A model generated the notes under the pieces. It was not told where the DNA came from. It saw only the letters and a program-made list of their open reading frames with translations, and searched no databases. The translations under genes were made by a program, and so were the position numbers. Shown piece by piece: positions 48,921 to 58,792 of a DNA stretch of 64,000 bases. Source of the DNA: Nocardioides sp. TF02-7. GTDB taxonomy: Bacteria > Actinomycetota > Actinomycetes > Propionibacteriales > Nocardioidaceae. The stretch covers positions 3,286,001 through 3,350,000 of the forward strand of contig NZ_CP092535.1 of the NCBI RefSeq assembly GCF_022437945.1, written 5' to 3'. Within the stretch, counting starts at the first letter, position 1. Every line of letters begins with the position of its first letter.

Positions 48921-49256
48921 ATGACGGGCAGGGTCTACGTCGCCACCACCCTCGACGGGCTCCGCGACCACGTGGCCGCGGGGTCGGTCCCCGCCTCGGC
49001 CGAGCGGGTGGTCGTCGGCGAGGAGGACGAGGAGCTGGAGTACGACGCGCTGATGACCGCCGCCGGGCTCTCGGCCGCGGCGCAGCCCGAGGGCGCCCGG
49101 CGGGTGGTCGTCGTCGGGGAGCCGTCCGGCGACCCGGAGGGGGACCTCCCGTGGCGCGAGGTGGTCGCCGTCCACGCCGACGACCGCGGTGGAGCGGGGC
49201 CCGACGACGACCTGGCCTGGTACGCCACGCAGGAGGTCGGGGCACTGCTGGGGTGA
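48921..49256 (+). CDS. DUF6912-like small protein
   Basis: This 111-aa protein begins MTGRVYVATTLDGLRDHVAA and contains ERVVVGEEDEELEYDALMTA and ARRVVVVGEP. It is acidic, cytosolic and fits the DUF6912 pattern known from Nocardioides-type genomes; no function is known. The uncorrected sequence fuses it with the preceding acyltransferase tail, but the true acyltransferase stop (48911-48913) and the independent ATG separate them. Seven bases lie between the genes. Confidence 0.7.
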   Translation: MTGRVYVATTLDGLRDHVAAGSVPASAERVVVGEEDEELEYDALMTAAGLSAAAQPEGARRVVVVGEPSGDPEGDLPWREVVAVHADDRGGAGPDDDLAWYATQEVGALLG

Positions 49257-49291
49257 GCCCGGGTGGGTGGGCACGACGACGACGGCGAGCG

Positions 49292-49297
49292 TAGGTT
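49292..49297 (+). promoter_or_regulatory. -10 box of pruA (leaderless type)
   Basis: TAGGTT is followed by CTGAGGGC and the ATG at 49306. No convincing ribosome binding site is present. Confidence 0.55.
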
Positions 49298-49305
49298 CTG
49301 AGGGC

Positions 49306-50963
49306 ATGGACGCCATCACGTTCCCCCCGGCTCCCACCAACGAGCCCAACCTCACCTACGCGCCCGGCACCCCGGAGCGCTCCGCCCTGACCGCTCGGAT
49401 CGCCGACCTGGAGGCGACCCAGCGCCCCCTCGAGGCCTACGTCGACGGCGAGTGGGTCGCCGGCGGCGGCGCCGAGATCCCCGTCGTCCAGCCGCACGAC
49501 CACGGTCACGTCCTCGGGGTGCTGCGGAACTCCACCGCCGCCGACGCCCAGCGGGCGATCGACGCCGCGCTCGCCGCGGCGCCGGCCTGGCGGGCGACAC
49601 CGTTCGACGAGCGGTGCGCGATCCTGCTCCGGGCCGCCGAGCTGCTCGCCGGCCCCTGGCGGCAGCGGCTCAACGCCGCGACCGTGCTCGGGCAGTCCAA
49701 GACCGCGTTCCAGGCCGAGATCGACGCCGCCTGCGAGCTGATCGACTTCTGGCGGTTCAACGTGCACTACGCCCGGCAGATCCTCGCCGAGCAGCCGATC
49801 GCCAACAGCCCCGGGGTGTGGAACCGCACCGACCACCGGCCGCTCGAGGGCTTCGTCTACGCCGTCACCCCGTTCAACTTCACCGCGATCGCCGGCAACC
49901 TGCCGACCGCGCCGGCCCTGATGGGCAACGTCGTCATCTGGAAGCCCAGCCCGACCCAGCAGCTCGCCGCGAGCCTCACGATGGAGCTGCTCGTCGAGGC
50001 CGGGATGCCGCCGGGCGTGATCAACATGCTGCCCGGCGACGGGCTCGAGGTGTCGGAGGTGGCCCTCGCCCACCCCGACCTCGCGGGCATCCACTTCACC
50101 GGCTCGACCGCGACCTTCCAGCGGCTGTGGCAGACCGTCGGCAGCAACCTGCCGTCGTACCGCAGCTATCCGCGTCTGGTGGGCGAGACCGGCGGCAAGG
50201 ACTTCGTGCTCGCCCATCCCTCGGCGGACCCCGACGTGCTCACCACCGCCCTGGTCCGGGGGGCGTTCGAGTACGCGGGGCAGAAGTGCTCGGCCGCCTC
50301 CCCGCGCCTACGTGCCGCGCTCGGTGTGGGACCGGATGGGCGACGAACTGGTCGACCGGACCGAGGCGCTGTCGATGGGCGACCCGACCGACTTCCGGCA
50401 CTTCCTGGGCGCCGTCATCGACGACCGCGCGTTCAAGAAGCACACCGCGGCGATCGAGCGCGCCCAGGCCACCTCCGGCCTGACCGTGGTCGCCGGCGGC
50501 ACGACCGACGACTCGGTCGGCTGGTTCGTCCGGCCGACCATCGTCCTCGGCGAGGACCCGGAGGACGAGATGTTCCGCACCGAGTACTTCGGGCCGATCC
50601 TCGCGGTCCACGTCTACGACGACCGCGACAGCACGGCGTTCGAGCGGGTCGCGCACCAGCTCGAGTCCGCGTCGCCGTACGCCCTCACCGGGGCCGTCGT
50701 CGCCCGCGACCGCGCGGCCATCGACTGGGCGAGCGAGGCGCTGCGGTTCGCCGCGGGCAACTTCTACGTCAACGACAAGCCGACCGGCGCCGTCGTCGGC
50801 CAGCAGCCCTTCGGCGGCGGCCGCGGCTCGGGCACCAACGACAAGGCCGGGGCGGCGCTCAACCTCCAGCGGTGGACGTCGCCGCGGTCGCTCAAGGAGA
50901 CGCTGGTGCCGCCGACCGACCACATGTACCCCCTCCATGGCGCCCTCCACGGCGGAGGAGTGA
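49306..50963 (+). CDS. pruA: L-glutamate gamma-semialdehyde (P5C) dehydrogenase (apparent frameshifts)
   Basis: The corrected protein has 551 residues of the aldehyde dehydrogenase superfamily, P5CDH group. It shows AVTPFNFTAIAGNLP, the catalytic Glu in LVGETGGKDFV, the catalytic Cys in GAFEYAGQKCSAASR and EYFGPILAVHVYDD, with QPFGGGRGSGTNDKAG near the end. It oxidises glutamate semialdehyde from proline to glutamate with NAD+. Extra C bases near 50303 and 50931 break the frame. The second one produces a false fusion to the next gene; corrected, the protein ends MYPSMAPSTAEE at TGA 50961-50963. Confidence 0.94.
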
Positions 50964-51193
50964 CGGGCGTGCTCCCGGCACACCTCGGTCCGCTGCACCC
51001 GGTCGAGCAGGCGCTGACCGTCGCCCTGGCGATCGGCCCGTTCGTCGTGCTCGGGATCGTCGTCGCCCTCCGCCGCCGGCAGGAAGCCCGGGAGGAGCGG
51101 CAGGGCCAGGAGGAGCCGGAGCGCCAGGAGGAGCCGGAGCGCCGGGAGGCGCAGGGCGTGCCGGAGACGACGGAGGGCGAGGAGCGGGGCTAG
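50960..51193 (+). CDS. Small membrane protein with charged tail
   Basis: This 77-aa protein starts at GTG 50960, overlapping the corrected pruA stop (GTGA). It has one transmembrane helix (about residues 17-37) and a long Glu/Arg/Gln-rich cytoplasmic tail with the repeat EEPERQEEPERREA. The stop TAG shares the palindrome CTAG (51190-51193) with the stop of the convergent DUF2505 gene. The function is unknown. Confidence 0.65.
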   Translation: MTGVLPAHLGPLHPVEQALTVALAIGPFVVLGIVVALRRRQEAREERQGQEEPERQEEPERREAQGVPETTEGEERG

Positions 51194-51672
51194 CGCGCCA
51201 GCCAGTCCTGCCCGACGCGGTTCTCCGCCTTCAGCGCCCGCACGAGGAACTTGGCGAGCAGGTCCTCGACCTTGCCCGCGACGAGCGGGATGCGCACCGA
51301 GATCCGGAGGTCGACCACCTCGACCGTGCGGCCGTCGCGCTGCTCGAGCACCGTGGTGCCCTCCATCTCGCCGGGCTTGCCCGGGATCGACACGTGGACG
51401 TCGGCGTGCGTGGGGCTGGTCCAGCTCTCCGCCTGCACCACGGTGGTGGTGGCGCCGACCAGCTTGCGGGCGAACGACGGCACCCCGTCGGTGGGCTGCT
51501 CCATCTCGATGCGCACCTTCGTCGCCGACGCGTCGCGGTCGACCGTGACGGCGTACGACGTGGCCTGCACGGCCCGGCACACCTCCTCCCGGAACTCGCG
51601 GTCGGTCAGCATCCGGGCGACCGCCTCCACGGGGGCGTCGTAGGTCAGCTCGTGCACCAGGCGGGTCGCCAT
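51190..51672 (-). CDS. DUF2505 family protein
   Basis: This 160-aa protein resembles the actinobacterial DUF2505 family, which has a START/SRPBCC-like fold. Recognisable parts are LVHELTYDAPVEAVARMLTD, REFREEVCRAVQATSYAVTV and the C-terminal helix VAGKVEDLLAKFLVRALKAE. A lipid-binding role is plausible from the fold but not shown. It is divergent from the glutamate dehydrogenase gene with 55 bases between starts. Confidence 0.85.
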   Translation of the reverse strand: MATRLVHELTYDAPVEAVARMLTDREFREEVCRAVQATSYAVTVDRDASATKVRIEMEQPTDGVPSFARKLVGATTTVVQAESWTSPTHADVHVSIPGKPGEMEGTTVLEQRDGRTVEVVDLRISVRIPLVAGKVEDLLAKFLVRALKAENRVGQDWLAR

Positions 51673-51715
51673 CGGGGTCCTCTCGAGGATGGTTGTTCGG
51701 GGCAGCGCGCCACCC

Positions 51716-51721
51716 TACTGT
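51716..51721 (+). promoter_or_regulatory. -10 box of the glutamate dehydrogenase gene (leaderless type)
   Basis: TACTGT is followed by six bases and the GTG at 51728, with no ribosome binding site. Confidence 0.6.
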
Positions 51722-51727
51722 GACAGG

Positions 51728-54700
51728 GTGTCAACGACGACGCACAACACCGACCGGGACGAGCTGATCGAGCAGGCCGCAGAGGTGGCCCGCCACGGCC
51801 GGGGCGCCTCGGCGCCTCCCGGTGACGACGTCGTGGCCCTGCTCACCGGCTACTACCGGCACGTCGCCACCGAGGACCTGGCCGACCGCAGCGACGTCGA
51901 CCGCTACGGCGCCTACGCCTCCCACCACCACCTGGCGGCGGAGCGCAGCCCCGGCACGACGAAGGTGCGCGTCTACACGCCGACCGTCGCCGAGCACGGC
52001 TGGTCGGCCGGCGGCCACTCCATCGTCGAGGTCGTCACCGACGACATGCCGTTCCTCGTCGACTCGGTGACGATGGAGCTCGCGCGGCAGCAGCGCGACG
52101 TCCACGTGGTGCTGCACCCGACCCTCGACGTGCGTCGCGACGAGAGCGGCGCGCTGGTGGGCGTCGAGCCCGTCCGGGCCGGCTCGACGGAGCCCGCGGA
52201 GGACTCGATCCGCGAGTCGTGGATGCACGTGGAGATCGACCGGGTCGCCGACGACCACCGGGTACGCGAGCCGGAGCGGCTGGCGGAGGACCTGCGCCGG
52301 GTGCTGGGTGACGTGCGGGCGGCGGTCGAGGACTGGGCGGCGATGCAGGAGCAGGTCGCCGCCGTGGTGGGCGACCTGACCGACGACCCGCCACCGCTCC
52401 CCCGACGACGAGGTCCGCCAGGCCCGGGAGCTGCTGACCTGGCTCGCCGACGAGCACTTCACGTTCCTGGGCTACCGCGAGTACCGGCTGGAGCGGTTGC
52501 CGGTCGAGGGCGGGCACGACGACGTGCTCCGCCCGGTCCCCGAGTCCGGCCTGGGCATCCTGCGCACGCGTGCCGCCGAGGGCCAGTCGGCCTCGTTCGG
52601 GCGGCTCTCGGGCGCCGTCAAGGCCAAGGCTCGCGAGAAGACGCTGCTGGTGCTCGCCAAGGCGAACTCGCGGGCGACCGTGCACCGGCCGGCGTACCTC
52701 GACTACGTCGGGGTCAAGGTCTTCGACGCCGACGGCGAGGTGGTCGGCGAGCGCCGGTTCCTGGGACTGCTGTCGAGCGCCGCCTACACCGAGTCGGTGC
52801 TGCGGGTGCCGTTGCTGCGCGAGAAGGTCGAGCAGGTGCTCGCCCGCACCGGTCTCGACCCCCGCAGCCACGACGGGTCGGCACTGCTCGACACGCTCGA
52901 GACCTATCCGCGCGACGAGCTGTTCCACACGCCCGTCGACGAGCTGGCGCCCATCGCGGAGGCGGCGATGCAGGCGCGCGAGCGGCGGGCCGTGCGGCTG
53001 TTCATCCGCCGCGACACCTATGGGCGCTACCTCTCGGTGCTCGTCTACCTGCCCCGCGACCGCTACAACACCGGGGTCCGGCAGCGGTTCGCCCGGATCC
53101 TGACCGAGCAGCTCGGCGCCGAGTCGGTTGAGTTCAACGTCAGCATCGGCGAGTCGACGACGGCCCGGGTGCACTTCGTGGTGCGGCTCCCGGCCGGGCA
53201 GACGATCCCCGACGACGTCGACACCGCCGACCTCGAGCGGCGCCTGGTGGAGGCCTCCCGGTCGTGGCAGGAGGACTTCCTCGCCGCGGTCAACGCGGAG
53301 TACGGCGAGGAGGTCGGGGCGATCCTCGGCCGGCGGTACGTCGACGCGTTCCCGGAGGCCTACAAGGAGGACTTCCCGGCCCGCACGGCGGCGGCCGACC
53401 TCGGCCGGCTCGAGTCGATCCAGGGCGACGTCGGGATCGACCAGGCGCTCTACTCCGAGCTCGACGCCCCCGAGGGGGAGGTGCGGCTGAAGGTGTTCCG
53501 GGTCGGTCCGCCGCTGTCGCTCTCGCAGGTCCTGCCCATGCTCTCGTCGATGGGGGTCGAGGTCGTCGACGAACGGCCCTACGGCGTCGACGGGCTGGAG
53601 CGCACCGCCCACGTCTACGACTTCGGCCTGCGCTACGGCGCGGCGTTGCCCGACGACGGCCGCGAGCTGTTCACCGACGCGCTGCAGGCGATCTGGGACG
53701 GCTACACCGAGATCGACGGGTTCAACGCGCTCGTGCTCCGCGCGTCCCTGACGTGGCGGCAGGCGATGCTGCTGCGCGCCTACGCCAAGTACATGCGGCA
53801 GGGGAACTCGCCGTTCGCCATCGACTCGATCGAGGACGCCCTCGCGGTCAACGTCGACCTGGCCCGGATGCTCGTCGCGCTGTTCGAGACCCGGTTCGAC
53901 CCCGACCTCGACGACGCGGCCCGCAGCGAGCGGCAGGCCGACCTGGAGGGCCGGATCCGGAAGGCGCTCGACGACGTGGTCGGCCTCGACCACGACCGGA
54001 TCCTGCGGTCCTACCTGAAGCTGGTCCGCGCGACGCTGCGGACGAACTACTTCCAGCACGACGGTGCATCCGGCCGGCACAAGCAGTACCTGTCGCTGAA
54101 GATGGAGCCGTCGGCGATCCCGGAGCTCCCCGAGCCGCGGCCGCGGTTCGAGATCTTCGTGTACTCGCCGCGGGTCGAGGGCGTGCACCTGCGGTTCGGG
54201 CCGGTGGCGAGGGGGCGGGCTGCGCTGGTCGGACCGGCGCGACGACTTCCGCACCGAGGTGCTCGGCCTGGTCAAGGCGCAGATGGTGAAGAACACCGTC
54301 ATCGTCCCCGTCGGCGCGAAGGGCGGGTTCTACGCCAAGCAGCTCCCCGACCCCTCCGACCGCGACGCCTGGATGGCCGAGGGCGTGGAGTGCTACAAGA
54401 CGTTCATCCGCGGCCTGCTCGACGTCACGGACAACCTCGTCGGCGGCGAGGCGGTCCCGCCGCCGCGGGTGGTGCGCCACGACGGCACCGACTCCTACCT
54501 CGTCGTCGCCGCCGACAAGGGCACCGCCACCTTCTCCGACATCGCCAACGGGGTGGCGAAGGACTACGGCTTCTGGTTGGGCGACGCGTTCGCCAGCGGC
54601 GGCTCGGTCGGCTACGACCACAAGGCGATGGGCATCACCGCCCGCGGCGCCTGGGTGTCGGTGCGGCGGCACTTCCGCGAGCTCGACATCGACTGCCAGC

Positions 54701-56609
54701 GCGAGGACATCACGGTGGTCGGCATCGGCGACATGTCCGGCGACGTCTTCGGAAACGGCATGCTGTGCTCCGAGCACATCCGGCTGGTCGCGGCGTTCGA
54801 CCACCGCGACATCTTCATCGACCCCGAGCCCGACGCGGCCGCGTCGTACGCCGAGCGCAAGCGCCTGTTCGGGCTGCCCCGGTCGAGCTGGCAGGACTAC
54901 GACCCCTCGCTCATCTCCGAGGGCGGCGGCGTCTTCCCGCGCTCGGCGAAGTCGATCCCGCTCAACGCCCAGATCCGCGCGGCGCTCGGCATCGCCGGCG
55001 ACGTCACGGCCATGACGCCGGCGGAGCTGATGAAGGCGATCCTGCTGGCGCCGGTCGACCTGCTGTGGAACGGCGGCATCGGCACCTACGTCAAGGCGTC
55101 GACCGAGAGCAACCGCGACGCCGGCGACAAGACCAACGACGCGATCCGGGTCGACGGCGGCCAGCTGCGTGTCCGGTGCGTGGGGGAGGGCGGCAACCTC
55201 GGGTTCACCCAGCGCGGCCGGATCGAGTACGCCGCCCGCGGGGGAGGATCAACACCGACTTCATCGACAACTCCGCTGGGGTCGACACCTCCGACCGGGA
55301 GGTGAACCTCAAGATCCTCCTCGACCGGGTGGTGGCCGACGGTGACCTCACCGAGAAGCAGCGCAACCAGCTGCTCGCCTCGATGACCGAGGAGGTCGCC
55401 GACCTCGTCCTCCGCGACAACTACGAGCAGAACCTCGCGCTCGCCAACGCCGCCCGCAACGCCCCGTCGCTGCTGCACGTGCACGAGAAGTGGATGCAGC
55501 GGCTGGAGGCCGACGGCCGGCTCGACCGCGGGCTGGAGGCGCTGCCGGCGACCGCGGAGGTCAAGCGGCGGCTCGAGCAGGGTGGCGCGCTCACGCAGCC
55601 GGAGCTCTCGGTGCTGATGGCCTACACCAAGATCGTGCTGGCCGAGGAGCTGCTCGCCTCCGACCTGCCGGAGGACCCCTACCTGACGCTCGACCTGCTC
55701 GAGTACTTCCCGAGCGCGGTGCAGGACGGCTTCCGCCAGCAGATCGAGCAGCACCCGCTGCGGCGCGAGATCATCGTGACCCAGGTGGTCAACGACCTGG
55801 TCAACGGCGCCGGGATGACGTACTGGCCGCGGCTCGCCGGGGAGACCGGTGCGTCGGCTGCCGAGCTCACGCGGGCGAACTTCGTCGCGCGGGAGATCTT
55901 CGGGTCGCTCCCGCTCCGGCAGGAGCTGGCGACCTACGACAACAAGATCTCCGCCGCCGTGCAGACCCGGATGCGGGTGGAGATGCGCACGCTGGTGGAG
56001 CGCGCCTCGCGGTGGCTGGTGACCAACCGGCGGCCACCGCTCGACAGCGCGGCGACCGTCGACCTGTTCGCCGGCCCCGTGCAGGCGACGATGCTGGAGC
56101 TCCCCGACCTGCTGACGGGCAGCGAGCTCGCGGCGTACGAGCAGCGTCGACAGGCCCTCGCCGCGCAGCAGGTGCCCGACGACCTCGCGGCGCGGGTGGC
56201 GGCGTACGACGTCGCCTACGCGCTGCTCAACGTCGTCGAGATCGCCACCAGGGACGGGCTCGTGCCGCGCGACGTGGCGAAGGTCCACTTCGCGCTGGGC
56301 GAGCGGCTGGGGCTGTCGGTGCTGCAGCGGCGGATCGTCGACCTGCCCCGTGCCGACCAGTGGCAGACGATGGCCCGGGCGGCCCTCCGCGACGACCTCC
56401 ACCACGTGCACGCCCAGCTCACCGCGGAGGTCCTCGCCCTGACCCCGGCGGACGCCGCCGCGGAGGCCCGGGTGGCGGCCTGGGAGTCGTCCGCGGGCGG
56501 GGTCGTGGACCGGGCCGGGGAGACGCTCGACGCGATCTGCGCCGACGAGGACACCGACCTGGCCCGGGTGTCGGTGGCGCTGCGGGTGGTGCGCGGACTG
56601 CTCAGCTGA
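51728..56609 (+). CDS. NAD-specific glutamate dehydrogenase, 180-kDa class (apparent frameshifts)
   Basis: The corrected protein has 1626 residues, normal for the large GDH_180 class. The N-terminal regulatory part has ACT-like regions ([20 protein letters not shown]). The catalytic domain holds [15 protein letters not shown], the Rossmann region [19 protein letters not shown] and [15 protein letters not shown]. The long helical C-terminus is also complete. It deaminates glutamate to 2-oxoglutarate with NAD+, a catabolic role that fits pruA nearby. Extra bases near 52399 and 54211 and a missing G near 55242 break the frame. The GTG lies six bases after TACTGT. Confidence 0.95.
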
Positions 56610-56683
56610 GAAGGGCCGGCGCCGACGGCACCGAAGGCGCAGCCACCGACCAAAGTCGGTGTCGGGCCGTCCGGGCCGTCCCC

Positions 56684-56689
56684 TAGGGT
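56684..56689 (+). promoter_or_regulatory. -10 box of the ABC transporter operon (leaderless type)
   Basis: TAGGGT is followed by eight bases and the ATG at 56698. No ribosome binding site lies between. Confidence 0.6.
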
Positions 56690-56697
56690 CGTCCGCG

Positions 56698-57597
56698 ATG
56701 TCAGTGATCGATGCGCGAGGACTGTCCAAGACCTACGGCGACCTCACGGCGGTCGACGGGGTCGACCTGACCGTGGAGCAGGGGGAGACCGTCGGCGTGC
56801 TGGGGCCCAACGGCGCCGGCAAGACCACGCTCCTCGAGATGGTCGAGGGGCTGCGCCAACCCGACGCGGGCGAGGTCAGCGTGCTCGGCGAGCCGGTGTG
56901 GCCGCGGAACAAGCGGCTGCAGCCCAGGATCGGCGTCCAGCTGCAGGCGTCGTCGTTCTTCGAGCGGCTCACCGCGCGCGAGCAGATCCACACCTTCGCC
57001 GCCCTCTACCGGGCCCCGGCCACCGCGGCCGACGAGTGGCTGGAGCGGGTCGGGCTCGAGGAGAAGGCGGACACCCGGGTCGAGGACCTCTCCGGCGGCC
57101 AGGGGCAGCGGCTGTCGATCGCGTGCGCCCTGGTGCACGACCCCGAGCTGGTGTTCCTCGACGAGCCCACGTCGGCGCTCGACCCGCAGGCCCGCCGCAA
57201 CCTGTGGGACCTGCTGTCCGACATCAACGACGCCGGCCGCACGGTGGTCCTGACCACCCACCACATGGACGAGGCCGAGGTGCTCTGCGACCGGGTGGCG
57301 ATCATGGACCACGGCCGGGTGCTCGAGCTCGGGACCCCCACCGCGCTGGTGCGCAGCCTCGACGCTCCCACCCGGATCACCGTCGCGCCGGGAGTGGTCC
57401 CGGTCGAGGAGGCCCGGCAGATCCCCGCCGTCACCGAGGTGCGCGAGACCGCGGACGGCACGGTGCTGACGACGCGCGACCCCGCCGGGGTCGTCGCCGC
57501 CCTCGGCGAGCGGCAGCGGCTCGACGGGGTGACGGTGCACACGGGCACCCTGGAGGACGTGTTCCTCGCGCTGACCGGACGGGAGTACCGCGCATGA
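56698..57597 (+). CDS. ABC transporter ATP-binding protein
   Basis: This 299-aa ATPase has Walker A GPNGAGKTT (36-44), the Q-loop, signature LSGGQGQRLSIACAL, Walker B LVFLDEPTSALD and the switch histidine in LTTHHMDEAE. A C-terminal extension (EARQIPAVTEVRETADGTVL) is typical of drug- or lipid-export ABC-2 systems. The start at ATG 56698 is chosen because an upstream in-frame ATG has no signal and TAGGGT precedes this one. It overlaps the permease gene by four bases (ATGA). Confidence 0.94.
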   Translation: MSVIDARGLSKTYGDLTAVDGVDLTVEQGETVGVLGPNGAGKTTLLEMVEGLRQPDAGEVSVLGEPVWPRNKRLQPRIGVQLQASSFFERLTAREQIHTFAALYRAPATAADEWLERVGLEEKADTRVEDLSGGQGQRLSIACALVHDPELVFLDEPTSALDPQARRNLWDLLSDINDAGRTVVLTTHHMDEAEVLCDRVAIMDHGRVLELGTPTALVRSLDAPTRITVAPGVVPVEEARQIPAVTEVRETADGTVLTTRDPAGVVAALGERQRLDGVTVHTGTLEDVFLALTGREYRA

Positions 57598-58667
57598 GCA
57601 TCTCCGGTTCGCCGTTCTGGGCGCTCTCGGTCGCGATCCTGCGCGGGTTCCTGCGCGACCGGGCCTCGGTGTTCTTCGCGCTGGTCTTCCCGCTGATGTT
57701 CCTGGTGCTGTTCGGCGGCCTGCTGGGCGACCAGGGGACGTCGAAGGTGGACATGATCAAGGTCGGCGACGTCGCGCTGGTCGACGAGCTCCCCGACGAC
57801 GCGCGGGAGGCCTTCGACGAGACCTTCGAGGTCGAGGAGAGCGACGACCTCGAGGCGGCGATCGACACCGTCCGCAAGGGAGACGCCGACGTCGCCCTCG
57901 AGCAGCGGGGTGACGTCGTCGTGGCCCACTACACGCAGACCGACCAGGTGCGGGCCGGGATCACCCAGGGGACGCTCCGGGCGTTCGTCGACGGTGCCAA
58001 CGTGGCCGCCAGCGGGCAGCCGCCGCGCTTCGACCTGCGCACCGAGCGGGTCGAGGACGACTCGCTGACGACCATCCAGTTCGTGACGCCCGGCCTGCTG
58101 GGGTGGGCGGTGGCGATGAGCGCCGCGTTCGGCGCGGCGGCCACCCTGCAGGGCTGGCGCCAGAGCAAGCTGCTGCGCCGGCTCCAGCTCGCGCCGGTCT
58201 CGACCCGCACCGTCGTCGCCGCCCGGATCGCGGTGACCCTCACCGTCGCGCTCGCCCAGCTGGCGATCTTCCTCGGCCTCGGCGCAGCGGCGTTCGGCCT
58301 CACCCTCTCCGGCACCTGGTGGATGGCGATCCCGCTGGTGGTCGTCGGGACGCTCTGCTTCATGGCGATCGGCCTGCTCGCCGGGGCGATCACCCGCACC
58401 GCGGAGGGCGCGGTCAACATGTCCAACTTCATCGTGCTGCCGATGGCGTTCCTCAGCGGCTCGTTCTTCCCGCTCGACGTGGCGCCGGAGTGGATGCAGC
58501 GGCTCTCCGACGCGCTGCCGCTCAAGCACCTCAACGAGGGGATGCTCGACGTGATGGTGCGCGGCGAGGGTGCGTCGGCGGCGCTCGCGCCGCTGGCGGT
58601 GCTCGCCGGGTTCGCCGTCGTCGTCACGCTCGCCGCTGCCAAGCTCTTCCGCTGGGAGACCACCTGA
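57594..58667 (+). CDS. ABC-2 type transporter permease
   Basis: This 357-aa membrane protein has one N-terminal helix, a large extracytoplasmic domain (about 45-165) and five to six C-terminal helices with the ABC-2 pattern GWAVAMSAAFGAAATLQGWR, LRRLQLAPVSTRTVVAARI and MAFLSGSFFPLDVAPEWMQR. With the upstream ATPase it forms an exporter; the substrate is unknown, with drugs or lipids the usual ones for this class. The gene is intact. Confidence 0.92.
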   Translation: MSISGSPFWALSVAILRGFLRDRASVFFALVFPLMFLVLFGGLLGDQGTSKVDMIKVGDVALVDELPDDAREAFDETFEVEESDDLEAAIDTVRKGDADVALEQRGDVVVAHYTQTDQVRAGITQGTLRAFVDGANVAASGQPPRFDLRTERVEDDSLTTIQFVTPGLLGWAVAMSAAFGAAATLQGWRQSKLLRRLQLAPVSTRTVVAARIAVTLTVALAQLAIFLGLGAAAFGLTLSGTWWMAIPLVVVGTLCFMAIGLLAGAITRTAEGAVNMSNFIVLPMAFLSGSFFPLDVAPEWMQRLSDALPLKHLNEGMLDVMVRGEGASAALAPLAVLAGFAVVVTLAAAKLFRWETT

Positions 58668-58792
58668 GCCTCGGCCCGTCCGCGGCCGCGGTGGCGCGTC
58701 GTCCGGAGGGACGAACTCCTCCGCAACCGGGCCCGCGGGGAACATCCAGCCCGTAGTCTGGCGCGGCCCGTCGCCGCCGCTAGGAGAGCCTC

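Noticed and set aside
48738..49256. Acyltransferase tail fused to the DUF6912-like protein
   Set aside because: Two opposite run-length errors (near 48733 and 48861) put the tail out of frame. The corrected acyltransferase stops at 48913 before the DUF6912 ATG.
49306..51193. PruA fused to a C-terminal membrane segment
   Set aside because: With four instead of five C near 50931 PruA stops at 50963 and the small membrane protein begins at the overlapping GTG. No known P5C dehydrogenase carries such a tail.
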